Part shown: positions 32,196-38,271 of the stretch, in pieces | How the letters are laid out: each line of letters begins with the position of its first letter | Position numbering within the stretch: position 1 is the stretch's first letter | Assembly: GCA_905612525.1 (NCBI GenBank) | Contig: CAJQSG010000002.1 | Coordinates: 1-38,271 of the forward strand | Reading direction: 5' to 3' | Source: an uncultured Candidatus Pelagibacter sp. | Lineage (GTDB): Bacteria > Pseudomonadota > Alphaproteobacteria > Pelagibacterales > Pelagibacteraceae | Length of the DNA: 38,271 nt | The notes under the pieces: generated by a model | What the model saw: only the letters and a program-made list of their open reading frames with translations | Databases searched by the model: none | Told to the model about the DNA's origin: nothing | Made by a program: the position numbers and the translations under genes

Positions 32196-32272
32196 GTAAT
32201 GATTAAAGGATAGTTAACACTGACATCAGGTTTATGAATCACGCACTCTAGCCAACATATCTAAACTCCCCC
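32196..32272 (-). pseudogene. tRNA-Met pseudogene, copy 4 (highly decayed)
   Basis: GGGGGAGTTTAGATATGTTG, then GCTAGAGTGCGTGATTCATA still aligns with the tRNA-Met 5' half, including the CAT anticodon; CCTGATGTCAGTG aligns with the T-stem start. Stems are broken. The former promoter (CTGATT, spacer, TTTTAC at the -10) has lost its -10, and AATAATTATTGTTGATTTG upstream matches the other units. Confidence 0.75.
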
Positions 32273-32334
32273 AATAATTATTGTTGATTTGTAAAAGATT
32301 TCTATTTTTATACAATCAGGTTTTGATAATATAA

Positions 32335-32562
32335 TTATCTTATAATTGTTATAAAAATTCCCATAAGACTTACTACCAAAACTCCTAAGCTAAAAAAAAT
32401 AACTTTTTGCTTTATCTCTTCTTTTTTTTCTATTTTAACTCGATTTAGTAATATGTTTATATCAACTTTTATTTTTGGATTAGTATATTGTGATCGAGAT
32501 ATTTTTTTACTTTTAAAGTCTTCATTTATTGATTTATAGTTATAAAAAATATTTCTATGCAT
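32335..32562 (-). CDS. Small C-terminal-anchored hypothetical protein, 75 aa
   Basis: Basic, soluble N-terminal ~50 residues and a C-terminal hydrophobic helix (VIFFSLGVLVVSLMGIFITII), which would place the bulk in the cytoplasm. No family recognised. It follows the DMGDH-like gene after 40 bp on the same strand and lies just upstream of the decayed tRNA copy. Confidence 0.5.
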   Translation of the reverse strand: MHRNIFYNYKSINEDFKSKKISRSQYTNPKIKVDINILLNRVKIEKKEEIKQKVIFFSLGVLVVSLMGIFITIIR

Positions 32563-32602
32563 AACATAATTTAATCATCAATTATTTATTTGGCAACTAA
32601 AA

Positions 32603-35047
32603 TTATAAAAGTCTAGCCTTTTTATTTTTTAATGGAGATATCTCTACAACAGCTGGATACTTTTGTTTAGCAACCTCTATATATAGATTCATCTTAACTA
32701 ATTCTTCGTTAGAGTATTCTGAATTTATGTAACCAAATGATAAATTCTTCTTATAGTTAAAAGAATAATTTCCAGATGTTGTTCTACCAATTATCTTTTC
32801 ATCTAGATAAATTGGTTCCTCGTGTAACAATAAAGGATAACCTGCGTTGTTATCTTTTAATGAAAGCATAATAAATCTCTTATGTTGTTTTTTATTTTTA
32901 ATTCTTAATAAATTTTCTTTACCAATAAAATTAATGTCTTTTTTGTAACTAATTGTAAAATTTAATCCTGCTTCATATTGATTTTCTTCTGGAGAAATAT
33001 CATGTCCCCAATGTAAAAAACCACTTTCCATTCTCATTGTATCCATTGCATGTGATCCACAATGAGACAAGTTATGGTTTTTCCCTTCTTCTATAATTAG
33101 TTGGTAAATTTCTTTAGCATCTTTAGGCCTTAAATAGATTTCAAAACCTAATTCTCCAACATAAGATAATCTTTGAGCCCAAACTTTTTTTGAACTAATT
33201 TCAATATATTTACCTGTACCAAATTTAAATAATTCATTTGAAAAATTATCATTTGATATTTTAGAAATTAAATTTCTACTCTTTGGACCAAAAATTCCCA
33301 AACAAATTAGTTTATCAGTTATGTCTTTAAATTCTACCTTGCTTGATAAATGTTTTAAAATATGTGCTTTATCATGCGTTCTTGTTGCAGCTGAACTAAC
33401 AATTCTAAAATGGTTTTTTTTTATACAAATAACAGTTAAATCAGTTTCAATTCCACCCATCTCATTAAGCATTTGAGTGTAAGTAGATCTTCCAATTTCA
33501 TTTTTAATATTAGCAGTACATATTCTTTGTAATTCATTATGAGCTTCTTTACCTTTTAATTCATATTTTGAAAATGGAGATAATTCATACAAACCAACAT
33601 TGGTAATTGTATTTTTTGTTTCAAATTCAACAGATGGGTACCAGTTTTGATAATCAAAACTGTATGTGTATTCTGGTCTTTCTCTATTTAATGCGTACCA
33701 CATTGGTCTTTCATACTCACCAGACACACCAAAACATGCTCCAGCTTTTTTTAATTGATTGTGGTAAGGGAGTAATCTTTGATTTCGAGCTGTATTATGC
33801 TGTTTATATGGCCAATGCATTCCATATAAATCACCTAGCGTTTCTGTAACTCTTTCCATAATAAACTTTTTAGATGAATGAAATTTTTGAAACCGTTTTA
33901 TATCTAGTGAAAATAAATCTTCACTCATATACCCGTTTATCATCCACTCTGCAGTAACTCTTCCAGCTCCGCCTGAGCTTGCTATGCCGATACTATTAAA
34001 TCCACAGCAAGTAAAAAGGTTATTCACTTCTGGGGCTTCTCCTAAAAGATATTGAGTATCTGGTGTAAACGACTCTGGACCTGAAAAAAATTTTCTAATT
34101 CCAGCAGTTTCTAACATTGGCAATCTTTGAAATGATTTTTCTAGGTAGGGCTCAAAGTGATCAAAATCATCTGGAAACTCTCCAAAAGAAAAATCCTCCG
34201 GAACAACTCCCTTGTCTTTAAAAGCAGGTTTTGCATTAGGTTCAAATATTCCAACTAATATTTTCCCAGCATCTTCTTTTAAATAAAGACATGAATTATA
34301 GTCTCTTAAAACTGGTAAATTTTTAGGTAATTTATCAATTGGTTCTGTGATTATATAAAAATGTTCATTTGGATATAATGGAATACTTACACCAATATCT
34401 TCTCCGATTTGTCTCGACCACATTCCAGTTGCAATTACAACGTATTCACAATCTATCTTTCCAAATTTAGTTTGAACACCAATAATTTTCTTGTCTTTAA
34501 CCAATATTTTTTCAACAGGAGTTTTCTCAAATATCTGAGCCCCTTCCATTTTTGCAGCTTTAGCTAATACATTGGTAATTCCTATAGGATCTGCCTGACC
34601 ATCTTCTGGCATATAAACTCCACCTAAAATGTCAGCATCATTTATAACGGGATAGAGTTCTTTTATTCTTTTTTTGTTAACACTTTCAACATTAACATCA
34701 AATAATTGTGCAGCTGTTGCTTGTCTTAATAACTCTTGCAACCTTTCTGGAGTGCTTGCAACTGTAATTGCCCCATTTTGTTTTAAACCAGTTGATAATC
34801 CTGTTTTTTTTTCTAATTCTTTATAAAGATTTAAGGAATATTTTCTAAGACGTGTAATAGTAGACGACGCTCCTAATTGACCAACAAGACCAGCTGCATG
34901 CCAAGTTGTGCCTGAGGTTAGCTGATCTCTTTCAAGAAGAATTGTATCTTTCCAGCCAAATTTTGCTAAATGATAAGCAACAGAACAACCCGCAATACCC
35001 CCTCCGATCACAACGACTTTTGTACTTTTTGGAATTTCTTTACTCAT
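32603..35047 (-). CDS. Dimethylglycine/sarcosine dehydrogenase-like FAD-GcvT fusion
   Basis: 814 aa. The N-terminal FAD domain has VVVIGGGIAGCSVAYHLA (11-28), LLERDQLTSGTTWHAAGL with His50 (the residue carrying covalent FAD in DMGDH and sarcosine dehydrogenase), and GGVYMPEDGQADP. The C-terminal half is a GcvT-like tetrahydrofolate-binding domain (from about residue 425; MNEMGGIETDLTVI, SYVGELGFEIY, HAMDTMRMESGFLHWGHDI). It would demethylate N-methylglycines, passing C1 units to folate. Full length, start fixed by the Rossmann motif. Upstream divergent gene 54 bp away. Confidence 0.93.
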   Translation of the reverse strand: MSKEIPKSTKVVVIGGGIAGCSVAYHLAKFGWKDTILLERDQLTSGTTWHAAGLVGQLGASSTITRLRKYSLNLYKELEKKTGLSTGLKQNGAITVASTPERLQELLRQATAAQLFDVNVESVNKKRIKELYPVINDADILGGVYMPEDGQADPIGITNVLAKAAKMEGAQIFEKTPVEKILVKDKKIIGVQTKFGKIDCEYVVIATGMWSRQIGEDIGVSIPLYPNEHFYIITEPIDKLPKNLPVLRDYNSCLYLKEDAGKILVGIFEPNAKPAFKDKGVVPEDFSFGEFPDDFDHFEPYLEKSFQRLPMLETAGIRKFFSGPESFTPDTQYLLGEAPEVNNLFTCCGFNSIGIASSGGAGRVTAEWMINGYMSEDLFSLDIKRFQKFHSSKKFIMERVTETLGDLYGMHWPYKQHNTARNQRLLPYHNQLKKAGACFGVSGEYERPMWYALNRERPEYTYSFDYQNWYPSVEFETKNTITNVGLYELSPFSKYELKGKEAHNELQRICTANIKNEIGRSTYTQMLNEMGGIETDLTVICIKKNHFRIVSSAATRTHDKAHILKHLSSKVEFKDITDKLICLGIFGPKSRNLISKISNDNFSNELFKFGTGKYIEISSKKVWAQRLSYVGELGFEIYLRPKDAKEIYQLIIEEGKNHNLSHCGSHAMDTMRMESGFLHWGHDISPEENQYEAGLNFTISYKKDINFIGKENLLRIKNKKQHKRFIMLSLKDNNAGYPLLLHEEPIYLDEKIIGRTTSGNYSFNYKKNLSFGYINSEYSNEELVKMNLYIEVAKQKYPAVVEISPLKNKKARLL

Positions 35048-35060
35048 GTGTAGTGTATTA

Positions 35061-35086
35061 TATTAATATACATATATATATTAATA
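35061..35086. promoter_or_regulatory. 10-bp inverted repeat in divergent promoter region
   Basis: TATTAATATA (35061-35070), CATATA, TATATTAATA (35077-35086): a perfect inverted repeat midway between two divergent starts (35047 and 35102). It could be an operator or overlapping -10 boxes; palindromes are easy in DNA this AT-rich. Confidence 0.4.
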
Positions 35087-35101
35087 AATTTTAAAATTAT
35101 A

Positions 35102-36106
35102 ATGAAAATATTAATTACTGGCTCATCTGGATTCATTGGCTTTCATCTTTCAAAACTACTCCTTGAGAGAGGATATAAGGTGCACGGTTATGATTCCATG
35201 AATAATTATTATGATGTAACTCTAAAAAAAGCTCGATTAGGTATTCTAAAAAAATATAAAAATTTTTCATTTTCTAAAAATAAATTAGAAGATAAAAAAA
35301 ATGTAGATAAAATATTTAATAAATTTAATCCAAGTATAGTTATCCATTTAGCAGCTCAAGCAGGAGTTAGGTATAGTATTGAGAATCCTAGAGTGTATTT
35401 AGATTCTAATATAACTGGCACTTATAATATTATAGAAGCCTCCCATAAGATAAAAGTTAAACATCTTATTATGGCCTCAAGTTCTTCTGTTTATGGTTCA
35501 AATAAAAAAATTCCATTCAAGGAGACTGATAAAACAGAAACACAACTCAGTATTTATGCTGCAACAAAAAAATCTAACGAAAGTATGGCACATGCATATT
35601 CAAATATATGGAAAATACCAATAACAATGTTGCGTTTTTTTACTGTGTATGGGCCATGGGGAAGACCTGATATGGCACTATTCAAATTTACAAAAGGAAT
35701 ACAAAACAACAAAAAAATTGATGTTTATAATAAAGGTAGGATGTACAGAGATTTTACTTATATTGATGACATTGTGAATGGTATTCATTTAATTATTAAA
35801 AAAGCTCCAAACCCCAAACAATTAGGTAAATTTAAAGATGATAGTCTTTCTCATGTAGCACCATTTAGAATTTTAAATATTGGGAATACAAAGAAAGTTT
35901 ATTTATTGAATTTTATTAAACAGATAGAAACTGAATTAGGTAAAAAAGCTAAAAAAAAATTTTTAAATTTGCAAAAAGGTGATGTTAAACAAACTTTATC
36001 TAATTCAAATCTTTTAAAATCTATAACAGGGTACAATCCTACTACTAATTATAAAATTGGAATTAAAAAATTTTTAGAATGGTATAAAAATTATTATAAA
36101 TTATAA
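35102..36106 (+). CDS. UDP-glucuronate 4-epimerase-like SDR enzyme
   Basis: 334 aa. NAD motif LITGSSGFIGFHLSKLL (4-20), IHLAAQAGVRYSIENP, catalytic SSSSVYG and YAATKKSNE (Tyr152-x3-Lys156), FFTVYGPWGRPDMALFKFT (the UDP-GlcA epimerase pattern), RDFTYIDDIVNGI. It makes UDP-galacturonate (or an N-acetyl uronate) from the oxidised UDP-sugar. A UDP-sugar 6-dehydrogenase at 37334 is its natural partner. Ends 8 bp before the GT4. Confidence 0.88.
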   Translation: MKILITGSSGFIGFHLSKLLLERGYKVHGYDSMNNYYDVTLKKARLGILKKYKNFSFSKNKLEDKKNVDKIFNKFNPSIVIHLAAQAGVRYSIENPRVYLDSNITGTYNIIEASHKIKVKHLIMASSSSVYGSNKKIPFKETDKTETQLSIYAATKKSNESMAHAYSNIWKIPITMLRFFTVYGPWGRPDMALFKFTKGIQNNKKIDVYNKGRMYRDFTYIDDIVNGIHLIIKKAPNPKQLGKFKDDSLSHVAPFRILNIGNTKKVYLLNFIKQIETELGKKAKKKFLNLQKGDVKQTLSNSNLLKSITGYNPTTNYKIGIKKFLEWYKNYYKL

Positions 36107-36113
36107 TATTCTT

Positions 36114-37277
36114 TTAAATTAAAATATTCTTTTTTAAAATTAAACAATGTCTAAATAATGTAAATTTTTTTGACCTTTTCTTAAGTACAATCTTTTTGTT
36201 GATTTTATTTCTTTTATTATCATTTAAAACTGACTTAATAGTTTTTAAAAAATCTATCTTTGAGTTTGATTTAAATAAATATCCACCATCCTTATCTATT
36301 ATTTCCATTGGTCCATTAGGACAATTGCTGGAGACAACTTGACAATTATTATATCCTGCCTCAATGATAACAAATCCTGGGTCTTCCCACAAAGAAGTCA
36401 AGACTAAAGCCTCGCTTTTATTCATAAAATAATTAACGTTATTTGTAAAACTTAAAGTTAAAACTCTATCAGAGATATCTAATTTTTTAATTATATCCAA
36501 AAACTCAAGTTTCTGCTCACCCTCTCCAATAAATAAAAAGTATAAATCTCTATCTAAATTCATTATTTCAGGAATACATTTAAGATAAAAAAGAAAATTT
36601 TTTTGTTTTGTAAATCTTCCAATAGAAAGTAAAAATTTTTTATTTTCTACTATTTCTTTTATTCTATCATCTAGATTTATTTGGGTATTTTTTAAGACAT
36701 TCATATCCTTTAAACTTATAACAGGGTCATGCAAAACACATAACTTGTCTCTTAAAAAATCATATCTACTTAAATCTTTAAAGGTATCTTCAGTGGGACA
36801 TGTAATTTTAAAGACTTTTTTACAAGCTGCTTTCCATAGAATTTTTCTGAAAAATGTTAATCTTGGCAAACCAGAGATCCTTAAGATTAATTTGGTTTCA
36901 TAATGTTTAAAAAGAAATAAAATTAAAGGTAAAGATGTTATCAAATGAATAATTAAAAACGCAGGTTTTTCATTTTTCAAAACTTTGTGTAATGGATTAA
37001 AAGATTTAAAAAAAATATACCAATAAGCCATTCTACTTCTTAAAAAACCATCTTTTTTGAAATTATTAAAAATAGAATTTTTATTTAAATGAATTAATTC
37101 GATATTTTTTTTTTTTAAAATATCAGAATAATCTTTCCATTCATGAACAGCATCAATAATAGTTGCTCTAAATAAATTTTTATTTAAATATTTATTAACT
37201 GAATAAGCTGAATTTATAACAGATTTAACAGTTGCAACTTTTGAAGTAAATGGTGACCAGTAAAAAACTTTTTTCAT
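36114..37277 (-). CDS. Family 4 glycosyltransferase
   Basis: 387 aa from ATG 37277 (MKKVFYWSPFTSKVATVKSV); 42 more bases to 37319 are also open but the residues are unlike a GT start. C-terminal domain: LLSIGRFTKQKNFLFYLKCI, FIGEGEQKLEF, LVLTSLWEDPGFVIIEAGYN, where the second Glu of the donor E-x7-E is Glu in IIEAG. The C-terminus ends in a basic stretch. It sits in a surface-glycan block with the epimerase and UDP-sugar dehydrogenase. Confidence 0.85.
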   Translation of the reverse strand: MKKVFYWSPFTSKVATVKSVINSAYSVNKYLNKNLFRATIIDAVHEWKDYSDILKKKNIELIHLNKNSIFNNFKKDGFLRSRMAYWYIFFKSFNPLHKVLKNEKPAFLIIHLITSLPLILFLFKHYETKLILRISGLPRLTFFRKILWKAACKKVFKITCPTEDTFKDLSRYDFLRDKLCVLHDPVISLKDMNVLKNTQINLDDRIKEIVENKKFLLSIGRFTKQKNFLFYLKCIPEIMNLDRDLYFLFIGEGEQKLEFLDIIKKLDISDRVLTLSFTNNVNYFMNKSEALVLTSLWEDPGFVIIEAGYNNCQVVSSNCPNGPMEIIDKDGGYLFKSNSKIDFLKTIKSVLNDNKRNKINKKIVLKKRSKKFTLFRHCLILKKNILI

Positions 37278-37333
37278 TATTTTATATCTAAATTGACAAT
37301 ATATAGTTTTAATATACATAAATATAAGTTTTT

Positions 37334-38271
37334 ATGAAAAAAATTAAACCATGTGTTATAGGACTTGGATATGTTGGATTACCTGTTTTTTTAGCATTAA
37401 AAAAAAAATTTAAAACAGTAGGTTTTGATAATAATAAATTAAGAGTCAAGAATTTAAAAAAATATATCGATATTAATCAAGAGTTTGTAAAAAAAGAATT
37501 AAAATTAGAGAATAACTCTATTTATACGAATAATAGTCAGCATTTAAAAGAATGTAATTTTTATATAATTGCCGTACCAACACCCATTAAAAATAATAAG
37601 TTTCCAGAATTAAAATATATAAAATCTGCTTTTGAAAAGTTATCTAAATATATCAAAAAAGATGATATTATTTTTTTAGAGTCAACTGTCTATCCTGGAA
37701 CCACTGAGGATTTTTGTAAAAAAATTTTGCTAAAAAAGAATATAAATTTTTATATTGGATATAGTTCAGAGAGAATAAATCCAGGTGATAAGGTGCATAA
37801 TCTAAAAAATATTTCAAAAGTTGTCTCTATAAATACAAAAAATAAGGAAGTCTTATTTTTTGTGAAAAGAATATATAATTGTATTTCAAAAAAAATTATC
37901 CTATCAAACAAAGTTAAAGAAGCTGAACTTTCCAAGCTTATCGAAAATACTCAAAGAGATTTAAACATAGCGTTAATGAATGAAATAATGATTTTATGTC
38001 ATAAAAAAAAATTAGATTTTCATGAGGTAATCAAGCTTGCAAAAACTAAGTGGAATTTTTTGAATTTCAATCCAGGTCTTGTTGGTGGACATTGCTTACC
38101 TGTTGATCCTTATTATTTGAGTTATTACGCTAATAAATCAAAATTTAAGACTAGTGTAACTTTAGCAGGAAGAAAAATTAACAATTATATGGAATATTTT
38201 ATTTTTAAGAAAATAATTGATGAGCTTAAAAATATTGATGAAATTAATACAAAGAATATAGTTATATGTGG
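37334..38271 (+). CDS. UDP-N-acetylhexosamine/UDP-glucose 6-dehydrogenase, 3' end cut off
   Basis: ATG at 37334; frame open to the window edge (~312 codons). GLGYVGLPVFLAL (N-terminal NAD motif), AVPTPIK (76-82), ESTVYPGTTEDF, YSSERINPGDK, LIENTQRDLNIALMNEI and GLVGGHCLPVDPYYLS (catalytic Cys about residue 254) identify the UDP-glucose/GDP-mannose dehydrogenase family. The GGHCLPVDPYYL version is seen in the WbpO/TviB (UDP-GlcNAc/GalNAc) branch, so an N-acetylated UDP-hexosamine is the likely substrate. Divergent from the GT4 with a 56-bp gap. Confidence 0.92.
   Translation, partial: MKKIKPCVIGLGYVGLPVFLALKKKFKTVGFDNNKLRVKNLKKYIDINQEFVKKELKLENNSIYTNNSQHLKECNFYIIAVPTPIKNNKFPELKYIKSAFEKLSKYIKKDDIIFLESTVYPGTTEDFCKKILLKKNINFYIGYSSERINPGDKVHNLKNISKVVSINTKNKEVLFFVKRIYNCISKKIILSNKVKEAELSKLIENTQRDLNIALMNEIMILCHKKKLDFHEVIKLAKTKWNFLNFNPGLVGGHCLPVDPYYLSYYANKSKFKTSVTLAGRKINNYMEYFIFKKIIDELKNIDEINTKNIVIC

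Noticed and set aside
28296-32272. Repeats as a CRISPR array
   Set aside because: Units are 700-2000 bp apart, contain tRNA sequence and promoters, and have no regular 20-50-bp repeat/spacer structure and no cas genes.

Overview
The window is very AT-rich, with genes packed tightly (many 1-8 bp overlaps, TAATG and ATGA junctions, few intergenic gaps over 200 bp). Gene content includes a tripartite tricarboxylate transporter (TTT), a polar amino-acid ABC importer, a SulP permease, a TauE exporter, a dimethylglycine/sarcosine dehydrogenase-like enzyme and an omega subunit. This combination suggests a streamlined marine alphaproteobacterium of the SAR11/Pelagibacterales type. That assignment is an inference from composition and content; no rRNA marker is present.

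Layout. 1-2.4 kb: a papain-like hypothetical protein (cut by the window edge), a small hypothetical gene and a SulP transporter that has no ATG/GTG/TTG codon ahead of its first conserved segment. 2.4-4.4 kb: a scarred region with a TylF-type O-methyltransferase wedged between two copies of a repeat, the remnant of a second HIT gene, the intact HIT gene and an orphan plus-strand terminator. 4.4-13.9 kb: core metabolism and housekeeping (malonyl-CoA decarboxylase, TauE, DusA, RpoZ, MFS, HIBADH-family dehydrogenase, FMN-binding protein, O-methyltransferase, gamma-carbonic-anhydrase-like protein, thioredoxin-fold protein, GT4). 13.8-21.7 kb: transporters (TctCBA, an AbrB-type membrane protein, an amino-acid ABC importer without its ATPase), with a GT9 and a DUF6165-like gene between them. 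21.8-24.3 kb: a polyamine module, in which a fused AdoMet decarboxylase/aminopropyltransferase is followed by a methylthioadenosine-type nucleosidase and adenine phosphoribosyltransferase. Together these would make spermidine-like polyamine and return the methylthioadenosine by-product's adenine to AMP.

24.3-28.3 kb: a dTDP-L-rhamnose cluster (rfbB-rfbA-rfbC-rmlD-like, with a divergent GT2) that ends directly on the CCA end of an intact tRNA-Met(CAT). 28.3-32.3 kb: the most unusual part. The tRNA-Met gene and its promoter are repeated three more times on the same strand as decaying copies. Two copies keep a perfect or near-perfect 5' half and an intact promoter, and each leads into a gene for a different small exported protein. 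Those two genes share the same upstream sequence and signal peptide but differ in the mature protein. A fourth, badly decayed copy precedes a truncated methyltransferase. A conserved yajQ lies among these copies. 32.6-38.3 kb: a DMGDH/sarcosine-dehydrogenase-like enzyme, then a second surface-polysaccharide block (UDP-uronate epimerase, GT4, and a UDP-sugar dehydrogenase cut by the edge).

The 24-38 kb part reads as a cell-surface hypervariable region that has repeatedly exchanged genes at a tRNA-Met locus. The rest is mostly ordinary core genome.
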